A DNA stretch of 64,000 nucleotides from Microbacterium hominis (GTDB lineage: Bacteria > Actinomycetota > Actinomycetes > Actinomycetales > Microbacteriaceae), in contig NZ_CP054038.1 of NCBI RefSeq assembly GCF_013282805.1, positions 2,046,001 to 2,110,000 of the forward strand, written 5' to 3'. This document shows positions 43,420-51,423 of the stretch, in pieces (position 1 is the stretch's first letter; the number at the start of each line of letters is the position of its first letter). The position numbers and the translations under genes were made by a program. Under the pieces are notes generated by a model. That model was not told where the DNA came from. It saw nothing but the letters and a program-made list of their open reading frames with translations, and searched no databases.

Positions 43420-44283
43420 GTGAACGGACTGGGACGCCGAGTGCTCATCACCGCGTTCGACGGGTGGAACGACGCCGGTGAAGCGGCCTCGTCCGCCGTC
43501 GCGCAGCTGAGGGAGGCCGCGGATTACGAACCGGTCTTCTCGGTGGACCCCGAGCTGTACTTCGACTACCAGTACACGCGACCGCACATCTCGGCCGACG
43601 CCGACGGCCGCCGCACGCTGCGCTGGCCGGAGGCCACGCTCTATCGCCCGAAGCGGGCCACCCGCGGCACCCAGCTCTGGCTGCTGACCGGTGTCGAGCC
43701 GGCGCGGGCCTGGCAGGCGTTCGCGGGCGAGTTCGTCGACGCCGCGCTCGCGGAGGACATCACCGGCATGGTCGCCCTCGGGTCGATGATGTCGGATGTC
43801 CCGCACACGCGTCCGATCTCGATCTTCGCGGGCAGCGACAACGAGCAGCTCCGCGTCAGCCAGGGCCTCGAGCGCAGCACCTACGAGGGCCCCGTCGGCA
43901 TTCTCAGCGCGCTCGGCCATGCCGCCGAGGCGGCCGGAATCCCGACCGCCGCGCTGTGGGCGAGCGTGCCCCATTACGTGGCGGGTCACACGCCGTCGCC
44001 GAAGGCGACGCTCGCCCTCCTCGACCGGCTCGAGGACCTCACCGGTGCGCGCATCGACCGCGGCGACCTCGCGACCGCGGCCGCCGCGTGGGAGGCATCC
44101 ATCGATGCCGCCGCGGCAGACGACGAGGAGATGACCGAGTACATCCGTCAGCTCGAGCGCACCCGCGACACGTGGGACTCGCCCGAGGCGTCGGGCGACG
44201 CGATCGCGCAGGAGTTCGAGCGGTATCTGCGGCGCGGCGGCGAAGGTCACGGCAAGCCCGGTCGCGACGATCCCCGCCGCTGA
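43420..44283 (+). CDS. PAC2 family protein
   Basis: A 287-residue member of the PAC2 (proteasome assembly chaperone 2-like) family. The N-terminus RRVLITAFDGWNDAGEAASSAV is the family's phosphorylase-like first strand and glycine turn; YVAGHTPSPKATLALLDRLEDL lies near residue 190, and a charged helix with ERTRDTWD ends the protein. Its biochemical role in bacteria is not known. GTG 43420 has GGAGGTC upstream; a TATTCT -10 box lies at 43379-43384. M. tuberculosis has a PAC2 protein (Rv2125) in the same wider neighbourhood as trmI. Confidence 0.88.
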   Translation: MNGLGRRVLITAFDGWNDAGEAASSAVAQLREAADYEPVFSVDPELYFDYQYTRPHISADADGRRTLRWPEATLYRPKRATRGTQLWLLTGVEPARAWQAFAGEFVDAALAEDITGMVALGSMMSDVPHTRPISIFAGSDNEQLRVSQGLERSTYEGPVGILSALGHAAEAAGIPTAALWASVPHYVAGHTPSPKATLALLDRLEDLTGARIDRGDLATAAAAWEASIDAAAADDEEMTEYIRQLERTRDTWDSPEASGDAIAQEFERYLRRGGEGHGKPGRDDPRR

Positions 44284-44299
44284 CCGGGCCCGTCGGGCC

Positions 44300-45121
44300 T
44301 CAGGCCGAGATCACGCCCATGCTCAGCAGCACCAGCAGGAGTGAGCCGAGCGCGACGCGGTAGACCACGAACGGCAGGAAGCTGCGCTTGGAGATCCAGT
44401 TCATGAAGAACGCGATCACACCGAGGGCCACGATGAACGCCACGACCGTGGCGAGGGCCGTCTCGCCGAGGGTGAACACGCCGGGCTGATCCCAGCTCTT
44501 GAACAGCTGGTAGAAGCCGCTGCCGAACACGGCCGGGATCGCCAGGAGGAATGCATAGCGGGCGGCGGCGGCGCGCTCGTACCCCATGAACAGACCCGCC
44601 GTGATGGTGCCGCCCGAGCGGGACACCCCGGGAATCAGCGCGAGCGCCTGGGCGAAGCCGTAGATCACGCCGTGGCCGACGGTGATGTCCTGGAGCCTGC
44701 GGCGCTTGGCCCCCACGTGGTCGGCGATTCCCAGGAGCACACCGAAGAAGATCAGCATCCCGGCCACCAGCCACAGGGAGCGGAACGTCGTCTCGATCTG
44801 GTCCTGGAACAGGAGCCCGAGCACGACGATCGGGATGCTGCCGATGATGATGAGCCAGCCCATCTTCGCGTCGGGGTCGTTGCGCGGGATGCGCCCGGCG
44901 ATCGATCGGAACCAGTTGCCGATGATGCGCACGATGTCGCGCCAGAAGAAGACGACGACGGCCGCCTCGGTGCCGATCTGCGTGATCGCGGTGAATGCGG
45001 CACCCGGATCCTCGGCGGAGGGCAGGAACTCGCCGAGGATGCGCAGGTGGGCGCTGGAGGAGACCGGCAGGAACTCGGTGAGTCCCTGGACCAGCCCGAG
45101 GATGATCGCCTCGAACAGCAT
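44300..45121 (-). CDS. uppP: Undecaprenyl-diphosphate phosphatase
   Basis: Dephosphorylates undecaprenyl diphosphate to recycle the lipid carrier of peptidoglycan synthesis; overproduction gives bacitracin resistance. The membrane protein has 273 residues and about eight helices. The two active-site motifs are [13 protein letters not shown] (residues 14-26) and [11 protein letters not shown] (near 163). The ATG at 45121 has GAAAGGC upstream. It lies 53 bases after the M20 peptidase gene in the same direction and converges with the PAC2 gene. Confidence 0.95.
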   Translation of the reverse strand: MLFEAIILGLVQGLTEFLPVSSSAHLRILGEFLPSAEDPGAAFTAITQIGTEAAVVVFFWRDIVRIIGNWFRSIAGRIPRNDPDAKMGWLIIIGSIPIVVLGLLFQDQIETTFRSLWLVAGMLIFFGVLLGIADHVGAKRRRLQDITVGHGVIYGFAQALALIPGVSRSGGTITAGLFMGYERAAAARYAFLLAIPAVFGSGFYQLFKSWDQPGVFTLGETALATVVAFIVALGVIAFFMNWISKRSFLPFVVYRVALGSLLLVLLSMGVISA

Positions 45122-45174
45122 GGATGCCTTTCGGAACGGCGGTGACGACGCGGATCGCGCCGCACCGGGGGTCG

Positions 45175-46488
45175 TCAGTACGTGCGCAGGAGGTCGGCGA
45201 GGACCGTGTGTCCGAAGACCAGCGCGTCGATCGGCACCCGCTCGTCGACCCCGTGGAACATGCCGGTGAAGTCGAGGTCGTCGGGGAGCCGCAGGGGTGC
45301 GAAGCCGTAGCCGGTGATGCCCAGGCCCGCGAGGGCCTTGTTGTCGGTGCCACCGCCCATCAGGTACGGGATGACGGGCACGCCGGGATCGTGTCGACCC
45401 AGCACTGCCACCATCTCCTCGACGAGATCGCCCGCGAAGGGGACCTCGAGCCCGATGTCGGCGTGCACGACCTCGACCGCGATGTCGGGTCCCACGATGT
45501 CCTGGATGTCGGCCAGAGCCGCCTGCTCGGTTCCCGGCAGCACGCGCACGTCGACGAGCGCCTCGGCACGATCCGGGATCACGTTGTGCTTGTAGCCGGC
45601 CGTCAACCCCGTCGGGTTGGTGGTCGTGCGCAGGGTCGACCGGAGGAACCCGGATGCCGCGCCCGCGCCGGCGGCCACCGCGTCCGGATCGGCGGGGTCG
45701 AGACCGGTGAGCGCGGCAAGGCCGTCGACGGTGCGGCGGGTGGTGTCGGTGAGACGGATCGGCCAGGCGGTGCGCCCCAGGCGCGCGACGGCTTCGGCCA
45801 GCGCGGTGACGGCGTTGTCGGGGTGGAAGCTGGAGCCGTGCGCCGCACGGCCGTGGGCGACGAGGCGGATCCACAGCAGGGCCTTCTCCCCCACCTGCAA
45901 GAGGTAGGCGCGGCGGCCCGCCGCCGCGATCGAGTAGCCGCCGACTTCGCTGATCGCCTCGGTCGCGCCCGCGAACCAGTGCGGCCGGTCCTGGACCACG
46001 AGCGCGGAGCCTTCGACGCCGCCGTTCTCCTCATCGGCGAAGAAGGTGAGGATGAGGTCTCGCTCGGGCTGGTCCCCCGCACGGAGGATGTCGGCGACGG
46101 AGGTGAGGATCATGGCATCCATGTCCTTCATGTCGACCGCGCCACGGCCCCACAGCATCCCGTCCTGCACCACGCCGGCGAAGGGGTCGACCGACCAGTC
46201 CTCGGCGATCGCGGGCACGACGTCGAGGTGACCGTGCAGCACCAGGGCGGGCTTCTCGCGATCGCGGCCGGGCACCCGCGCCGAGACGTTCGTGCGGCGC
46301 GGGATCGGCTCGTAGAACTCCGGCTTCAGCCCGAGTGCCTCGAGGTAGGCGCCCACGTACTCCGCAGCCTCGCGCTCCCCGGCGGCGCGACCGCCGCCGT
46401 GGTTCGTGGTGTCGAACCGGATGAGGTCTCGCGCGACGGCGGCCACCTCGGGCAGAGGGGCGTCGGATGCAGCGGGGGCCTCGGGCAT
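45175..46488 (-). CDS. M20/M25/M40 family metallopeptidase
   Basis: A zinc-dependent dipeptidase or amidohydrolase-like exopeptidase of 437 residues. Metal ligands and catalytic residues are in [11 protein letters not shown] (His, Asp), GRGAVDMKD (bridging Asp), [11 protein letters not shown] (catalytic Glu, then ligand Glu) and [14 protein letters not shown] near the C-terminus; a dimerisation lid lies at about 185-310. No signal peptide. ATG 46488 follows a TACATT -10 box by seven bases. M. tuberculosis Rv2141c, in the same chromosomal neighbourhood as uppP, is a comparable M20 protein. Confidence 0.93.
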   Translation of the reverse strand: MPEAPAASDAPLPEVAAVARDLIRFDTTNHGGGRAAGEREAAEYVGAYLEALGLKPEFYEPIPRRTNVSARVPGRDREKPALVLHGHLDVVPAIAEDWSVDPFAGVVQDGMLWGRGAVDMKDMDAMILTSVADILRAGDQPERDLILTFFADEENGGVEGSALVVQDRPHWFAGATEAISEVGGYSIAAAGRRAYLLQVGEKALLWIRLVAHGRAAHGSSFHPDNAVTALAEAVARLGRTAWPIRLTDTTRRTVDGLAALTGLDPADPDAVAAGAGAASGFLRSTLRTTTNPTGLTAGYKHNVIPDRAEALVDVRVLPGTEQAALADIQDIVGPDIAVEVVHADIGLEVPFAGDLVEEMVAVLGRHDPGVPVIPYLMGGGTDNKALAGLGITGYGFAPLRLPDDLDFTGMFHGVDERVPIDALVFGHTVLADLLRTY

Positions 46489-46495
46489 GCGCACC

Positions 46496-46501
46496 AATGT
46501 A
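46496..46501 (-). promoter_or_regulatory. Leaderless -10 box (TACATT) for the M20 peptidase
   Basis: TACATT on the minus strand, seven bases, then ATG 46488. Confidence 0.4.
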
Positions 46502-46590
46502 TCGCGGCCGCACCACAGGCCCGTGCACACCCCGACGCGCCCGGGATGCGCGTGGGCCCGCCCCGATTCGTGCGTCTGTCGGGAACGTGG

Positions 46591-46596
46591 TAATGT
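46591..46596 (+). promoter_or_regulatory. -10 box (TAATGT) for tRNA-Leu(GAG)
   Basis: TAATGT lies 31 bases before the mature 5' end of the tRNA. Position and consensus only. Confidence 0.35.
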
Positions 46597-46627
46597 CGTT
46601 CCTCGGTTGCGAAACCGAAAACCACCT

Positions 46628-46712
46628 GCGCGGGTGGCGGAATAGGTAGACGCGCTAGCTTGAGGTGCTAGTGCCCGTATAGGGCGTGGGGGTTCAAGTC
46701 CCCCCTCGCGCA
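46628..46712 (+). tRNA. tRNA-Leu (anticodon GAG)
   Basis: Folded by eye: acceptor GCGCGGG/CTCGCGC (one G-T pair) with discriminator A, T-loop TTCAAGT, long variable arm of a class II tRNA, anticodon loop TTGAGGT giving GAG. It decodes CUC/CUU. CCA is not encoded. The last 12 bases are part of a 17-bp repeat created by the insertion element that begins six bases downstream. Confidence 0.95.
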
Positions 46713-46717
46713 CAGAA
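46701..46717 (+). repeat. 17-bp direct repeat, left copy (target duplication)
   Basis: CCCCCTCGCGCACAGAA: the end of tRNA-Leu(GAG) plus five bases. An identical copy at 48145-48161 flanks the insertion element on the other side. Ancestral DNA would have had one copy followed by the terminator at 48162. Confidence 0.85.
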
Positions 46718-46720
46718 TGT

Positions 46721-46768
46721 CCTGAGTCGCGACATCGTTTACACGATGTTGCGACTCAGGGCTTTTTT
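46721..46768 (+). terminator. Terminator hairpin at the left IS end
   Basis: An 18-bp stem (46721-46738 with 46743-46760, one G-T pair), a TTAC loop, then GCTTTTTT. It lies just downstream of tRNA-Leu and is made by a terminal repeat and its inverted neighbour; it would end the tRNA transcript before the transposase region. Confidence 0.85.
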
Positions 46769-46832
46769 GTTGGGTTCGTGGTGTTGACGGTGACGGCGTG
46801 CTGGTGAGTCGGGTCATCGTTGACGGGCGTTC

Positions 46833-47992
46833 TCATTGCTTTCGGGGCTGGTAGTTCCGGGTCGGGTCGATGGTGTGTTCGGCGATGATCTCGCCGGTGT
46901 TCATGTCGCTGACGGAGACTTCGCGGTCTTTGATGAGCATGAGCACGGGTGTGCCGGCGTGGGCTTTCCCGACGCCGAGGTGGCGGAGTGTGCCGGCGTA
47001 TCGGACGGTGAGCTTTCCGTGCTGGTCGACTTTGTCGGTGCGGGTCCGCCACTCGGAGGTGGGCTTGCCGTTCGGGGTTGCTTTCGGGAGGGCCTGTAGG
47101 CCTGCTCCGGGGTGCGGCGGTTGAGAGAGCGGTGTGGGCGGGCGGTGTTGTACCAGGTGCGGAACTCGTCCAGCAGGGTCTGCAGATGCTCGATGGTGTC
47201 GGGTAGCGGGCGGGCGGCGAGCCAGCGTTTCAGGGTCTGGTGGAAGCGTTCGATCTTCCCCTGGGTCTGCGGGTGTCCGGGGCGGCCGTTCTTCTGGGTG
47301 ATGTGGTGCGCGGCGATCAGTTTCTCGAACCCGCCGCGGGCGCCTTTGTGGCGGGCGAGGCGGGTGGTGAATACCAGTCCGTTATCGGTCAGTGTTGACG
47401 CGGGCGGGCCGTATCGGCTGATCAGGTCGGTCATCGCGGTGACGACCATCGGGCCGGTGAACGCGGCTGCGGCGTGGATGGTGAGGAGGTAGCGGGCATG
47501 GTCGTCGAGGAAGTCGAGGATCTCGACCCGGATACCGGTGGACAGGTGCCAGTGGGTGATGTCGGCCTGCCAGCACTCGTTGGGCAGATCTGCTTCGAAC
47601 CGGATGTATGAGGAGCGGGGGCGTTTCTCGGGTGCGGGGGTGATGAGGCCCGCGGTGTGCAGGATGCGGCGGATCGTCGCGGTTGACGGCCCGTGGTGGC
47701 CCTCTTGTTCGAGGTGCCATGCGATCGTCGCCGGTCCCGCGTCCGCGCCCGATCTGACCAGCTCGTGTCGCAGCTCGATGACGCGGGTGACCACCGCGTC
47801 GGGTGTCGCGCCGGGGCGGGTCTTCGGCGCCCGCGACCGGGGTGTGACACCGTCGGGGCCGTCCGCGTCGTAGCGGCGGACGAGGACGTGCACCCATTGC
47901 CGGGTGACTCCGTATCGGGCGGCGGCTTCCGCGTGCGTCAGGCCCTGGTCGCGGACAGCACGGACGATGACAAGATTCTTCGGCTTCACCAC
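46833..47992 (-). pseudogene. IS481-family DDE transposase, frameshifted near the 3' end
   Basis: An integrase-fold transposase. An N-terminal helix-turn-helix (GLTHAEAAARYGVTRQWVHVLV) is followed by the DDE domain: Asp in CWQADITHW, Asp in LTDNGLVF, Glu in GKIERFHQTLKRWL. The frame read from the start diverges after TPEQAY; a one-base shift at about 47095 restores a family-like C-terminus (ALPKATPNGKPTSEWRTRTD, later HTIDPTRNYQPRKQ) that ends at 46833. Without the shift the product is 372 residues from a TTG at 48019 and ends at 46901. The likely start is one of the GTG codons at 47992/47989. The catalytic residues are intact, so activity is not excluded. Confidence 0.85.
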
Positions 47993-48014
47993 CGCATCGT
48001 CCCGACGCCGGGGC

Positions 48015-48128
48015 GTCAACGATGACGCGACTCACCCGTCAACGATCACGACGTCGGTGGTGTCAACGATGTCCCGACTCACGTGTCAACGATCACGAGC
48101 CCGATCCACGCGAACAGGCGTCAACGAT
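48015..48128 (+). repeat. Subterminal GTCAACGAT repeats of the IS
   Basis: Five copies of GTCAACGAT at 48015, 48038, 48062, 48085 and 48120, spaced 23, 24, 23 and 35 bases. They alternate between versions followed by GxCxCGACTCAC and by CACGA, so the unit is a 47-bp tandem repeat. A reversed copy occurs near the other end (46816-46824). Probable transposase-binding sites. Confidence 0.7.
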
Positions 48129-48144
48129 GTCCTGAAACCAGACA

Positions 48145-48161
48145 CCCCCTCGCGCACAGAA
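48145..48161 (+). repeat. 17-bp direct repeat, right copy
   Basis: Identical to 46701-46717. It is a copy of the tRNA-Leu 3' end but has no tRNA body upstream. Confidence 0.85.
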
Positions 48162-48191
48162 GGAAAAGGGCCCCGAAAGGGGCCCTTTTCC
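48162..48191. terminator. Original terminator of tRNA-Leu(GAG), displaced by the IS
   Basis: A perfect 13-bp stem (48162-48174 with 48179-48191) and a GAAA loop, with CCCTTTTCCC on the 3' side. It begins directly after the right-hand repeat, so before the insertion it followed the tRNA by five bases. It may also serve the convergent VIT gene. Confidence 0.8.
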
Positions 48192-48254
48192 CGTTTCCGG
48201 CCTCTGTTCTCCGCGGGCGAGCGGCCGACGTCGCCGGATCCAGCGAGCAGGACG

Positions 48255-49346
48255 TCAGGCCACGCTGACGCCGAACGCGAGGCCGAGGCCGTACGTCACG
48301 GCCGCGGCGCCGAATCCGATCGCGAGCTGGCGCAGGGCGCGCGCGAGCGGCGGCGCACCGCTGAGCAGCCCCACCGTCGCACCCGTCGCCAGCAGCGCGA
48401 TGCCGACGAGCACGAGTGCGAGCACGACGGCGACCAGTCCGCTCAGGCCGAAGATCCACGGCAGCACCGGGATGATCGCGCCGGACGCGAAGAAGAGGAA
48501 GCTGGAGACGGCCGCGCCGAGGGCGCCGCCCACCACCTCATGGGCGTCGCCGTTCTCGTCGGGGAGCCGGTAGGGCTGCGAGCGATCGGCGGAGTGCGCG
48601 TCGGCGAGCACCGCCCGCGCACGCTCCAGCGCATCTGGCGTGCTCATCCCCCGCGTGCGGTACACCAGCGCGAGCTCGTTCGCGTCGAGGTCGAGGTCGG
48701 GCAGCACGTGGTCGGCGTCGTTGTTGGGTTCGGTGGCGGCGAGCAGCTCCCGCTGCGACCGCACCGAGACGAACTCCCCCGCCCCCATCGACAGCGCCCC
48801 CGCCAGGAGTCCCGCGATGCCGCTGAAGAGCACGAACTGCGGGGCGACACCGGTCGCGCCGATGCCCATCACGAGGGCGAGGTTGGAGACCAGTCCGTCG
48901 TTGGCGCCGAACACCGCGGCGCGGAAGGTTCCCGACAGCCGCCGCCGCCCCCGGGCGGCGAGCCCGCGCACGACCTCGTGGTGGATGCGCTCATCGGCCG
49001 CCATCGCGGGGGTCGCGTACGGCTCGCTGTCGTAGGGAGAGCGCGCCTCGGCGTTCTGTGCCAGTGCGAGCACGAAGATCGATCCGAAACGCTGGGCCAT
49101 CGACCCGAGCAGCTGCGTGCGGGCGTCGGGGCGCGGCAGTCGAGCGGGCTCACCGCCGAGCAGACCCAGCCAGTGCGCCTCGTGGCGCCCCTCGGCATCG
49201 GCGAGGGCCAGGAGGATGTCCCGCTCCTCGCCGGCGCGCCGTGCGGCGAGCCGGCGGTACACGCGCGCCTCGGCACGCTCGTTCACCAGATACTGCGCCC
49301 AGCGACGACGATCGCGGGCGGTCGGCGGCGGAAGCGATGCGGACAG
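48255..49346 (-). CDS. VIT1/CCC1-family transporter with N-terminal ferritin-like domain
   Basis: A predicted iron/manganese transporter fused to a ferritin-like (erythrin/vacuolar iron transporter) domain. Residues to about 140 are helical with Glu/His pairs (VNERAEARVYRRL, ADAEGRHEAHW); the membrane part has five helices beginning FGANDGLVSNLALVMG, the VIT signature, and a cytoplasmic metal-binding loop. The best ribosome binding site (AGGAGGA) lies five bases before a CTG codon at 49346; no ATG or GTG is near it. The nearest canonical in-frame start is a GTG at 49409, which adds 21 unlikely residues. So the start is uncertain and may be CTG. Confidence 0.88.
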   Translation of the reverse strand: MSASLPPPTARDRRRWAQYLVNERAEARVYRRLAARRAGEERDILLALADAEGRHEAHWLGLLGGEPARLPRPDARTQLLGSMAQRFGSIFVLALAQNAEARSPYDSEPYATPAMAADERIHHEVVRGLAARGRRRLSGTFRAAVFGANDGLVSNLALVMGIGATGVAPQFVLFSGIAGLLAGALSMGAGEFVSVRSQRELLAATEPNNDADHVLPDLDLDANELALVYRTRGMSTPDALERARAVLADAHSADRSQPYRLPDENGDAHEVVGGALGAAVSSFLFFASGAIIPVLPWIFGLSGLVAVVLALVLVGIALLATGATVGLLSGAPPLARALRQLAIGFGAAAVTYGLGLAFGVSVA

Positions 49347-49458
49347 GGGGTCCTCCTGACGGCGACGGTGGTCACCACCGTAGCGATCCCGCACGGCGCC
49401 GGAGCGCACGTCGGCGGATTGCCAGCGTTTCGGGTTTCCGAGAAGCGCCTCGCCCGAT

Positions 49459-51294
49459 TCAGGAGTGCACGCGTCGGCGCAGCAGGTCGATGCGGGCCTG
49501 CAGCTGTGTGACGGTCGCGTGCGAGACCGCCGGGCCCCCGCACACCCGCCGGAGCTCGGCGTGCACCATGCCGTGCGGTTCGCCCGACTGACGCGCGTAG
49601 AGGCCGACCAGGCTGTTCAGCAGCTGCCGCTGCTCGGCGAGGGTGCGGTGCAGCGCCTGAGGTGGGGCGTCGGCCGTGGACGCCTCGGCCCCCGACTCCC
49701 GCGCCTCCCGCACGCGCCGGTGGCGTCCCTGGCGCGCCTGGCGCTGCATGAGCAGCTCGTGCACGTGCTCGGGCTCGAGGAGGCCCGGAAGGCCCAGGAA
49801 CTCCTCCTCCTCGGGGGTGCCCGGCACCGCCAGCTGCCCGAACTCCTTGCCGTCGAACATCACCCGGTCGAAGTGGGCCACCGAGCCGAGGGCCTGATAG
49901 GTGAACTCCTCGGTGAGGGCGTCGGATGCCTTGTCCTCGCGCTCGGCGGCATCCATGAGGTCTTCTTCGGCGTTCCACTCGTCATCGCCGTCGCTGTCGC
50001 GATCGAGGGCGTGGTCGCGCTGACGCTCCATCTCCCCCGCCAGCGAGGTCAGCTGCGGCACCTGGGGCAGGAACACGCTCGCCGTCTCGCCGCGCCGCCG
50101 GGCGCGCACGAAGCGCCCGATCGCCTGCGCGAAGAACAGCGGGGTCGATGCGCTCGTGGCGTAGACGCCGACCGCGAGCCGGGGGACGTCCACGCCCTCC
50201 GACACCATGCGCACGGCGACCATCCACCGGCTCGCGCCGGTGGAGAACTCCTCGATGCGCGACGACGCCTCGGCTTCGTCGGAGAGGACCACGGTGGGCC
50301 TCTCGCCGCTGATCGACTCCAGGATCGCCGCGTACGCCCGGGCGGCGGTCTGATCGGTCGCGATGACCAGTCCTCCGGCATCCGGGATCTGCTCGCGCAC
50401 CTCGCTCAGGCGGCGGTCCGCCGAGCGCAGCACCGCCGGGATCCACTCCCCCTCCGGGTCGAGCGCGGTGCGCCACGCCTGCGCGGTGATGTCCTTCGTG
50501 TTGTCCTGGCCGAGCTGCGCCTCCATCTCGTCGCCGGTCTTGGTGCGCCAGCGCATCTGGCCCGCGTACACGAGGAAGATCACGGGCCGTACGACGCCGT
50601 CCTCGAGCGCCCGCCGGTATCCGTAGGCGTAGTCGGTGCGCGAGAGGCGGATGCCCTTCTCATCGGGGTGGTACTCGACGAACGGGATCGGGGCGGTGTC
50701 GCTGCGGAACGGCGTGCCCGACAGCAGCAGCCGGCGTGTGGCGCGACCGTACGCGTCGCGCAGCGCGTCGCCCCAGCTGAGGGCGTCGCCGCCGTGGTGC
50801 ACCTCGTCGAGGATCACCAGGGTGCGGGCATCCATCGTCAGCCGCTGGTGCACGGACGACTTCACCGCGACCTGCGCGTAGGTGACCGCGACCCCGTGAT
50901 ACTGCCGCGAGGGGGCGGCGTGACGGTTGCTGAAGCGCGGATCCAGGCGGATCGACACGCGGGCGGCGGCATCGGCCCACTGCGTCTTCAGATGCTCGGT
51001 GGGTGCGACCACGACGATGCGGTCGACGATGCGTCGGCGCAGCAGCTCACTGGCCAGTCGCAGGGCGAAGGTCGTCTTCCCGGCGCCGGGCGTCGCGGCT
51101 GCCAGGAAGTCGCGCGGACCGCCCCCCGGTCCGTCGGGCCCGTCCATCGCGAAGTACTGGTCGAGCGCCTCGGCCTGCCACGCCCGCAGACGCTGGGCGG
51201 TCCCCCACGGCGCGCGCTGCGGGTACGACGGCGACAGGTGCTCAGCGGCGAAGCTGCCGATGTGCGCCTCTTCCGTCGGCGGCGCGTCGTGCAT
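49459..51294 (-). CDS. DEAD/DEAH-box helicase
   Basis: A superfamily 2 helicase of 611 residues. RAWQAEALDQYF is a Q-like motif, motif I is ATPGAGKTTFALRLA, motif II ILDEVHHGGD (DEVH), motif III LLLSGTPFRSD, motif VI QAIGRFVRARRRGE. It resembles the restriction-enzyme-type/UvrB-like helicases of actinobacteria that act alone on DNA; no nuclease domain is visible, and a helical C-terminus follows (LLNSLVGLYARQSGEPHG). ATG 51294 is preferred (GGGGAGGG about eight bases upstream); ATG 51300 is possible. A TATCGT -10 box lies at 51331-51336. Confidence 0.88.
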   Translation of the reverse strand: MHDAPPTEEAHIGSFAAEHLSPSYPQRAPWGTAQRLRAWQAEALDQYFAMDGPDGPGGGPRDFLAAATPGAGKTTFALRLASELLRRRIVDRIVVVAPTEHLKTQWADAAARVSIRLDPRFSNRHAAPSRQYHGVAVTYAQVAVKSSVHQRLTMDARTLVILDEVHHGGDALSWGDALRDAYGRATRRLLLSGTPFRSDTAPIPFVEYHPDEKGIRLSRTDYAYGYRRALEDGVVRPVIFLVYAGQMRWRTKTGDEMEAQLGQDNTKDITAQAWRTALDPEGEWIPAVLRSADRRLSEVREQIPDAGGLVIATDQTAARAYAAILESISGERPTVVLSDEAEASSRIEEFSTGASRWMVAVRMVSEGVDVPRLAVGVYATSASTPLFFAQAIGRFVRARRRGETASVFLPQVPQLTSLAGEMERQRDHALDRDSDGDDEWNAEEDLMDAAEREDKASDALTEEFTYQALGSVAHFDRVMFDGKEFGQLAVPGTPEEEEFLGLPGLLEPEHVHELLMQRQARQGRHRRVREARESGAEASTADAPPQALHRTLAEQRQLLNSLVGLYARQSGEPHGMVHAELRRVCGGPAVSHATVTQLQARIDLLRRRVHS

Positions 51295-51423
51295 CGGCAT
51301 CCCTCCCCTGGATCGCGACAGCGAGTCTCCACGATAGGCGACGCCGGCGACATCGCCGCGCCGGGGACCGCGTGCCGTTCCCGCGCGGATAGTCTGATCC
51401 GAGGTCACGAACCGAGGTACACG

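Larger units (their letters stand above)
46718..48144. mobile_element. IS481-family-like insertion sequence
   Basis: A 1427-bp element bounded exactly by the 17-bp direct repeats. Its ends are TGT...ACA with 25-bp imperfect terminal inverted repeats (18 of 25 matching, sharing GACATCGTT-N-AC). It carries one transposase gene on the minus strand. A hairpin terminator forms at its left end and tandem GTCAACGAT motifs crowd its right end. IS481 elements typically have TGT ends; direct repeats of 4-15 bp are the usual range I recall for the family, so 17 bp is long. Confidence 0.88.

Noticed and set aside
46701..48161. Considered as attL/attR of a tyrosine-recombinase integrative element at a tRNA
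   Set aside because: No integrase gene is present. The repeats abut TGT...ACA terminal inverted repeats and enclose only a DDE transposase, which fits an IS target duplication.
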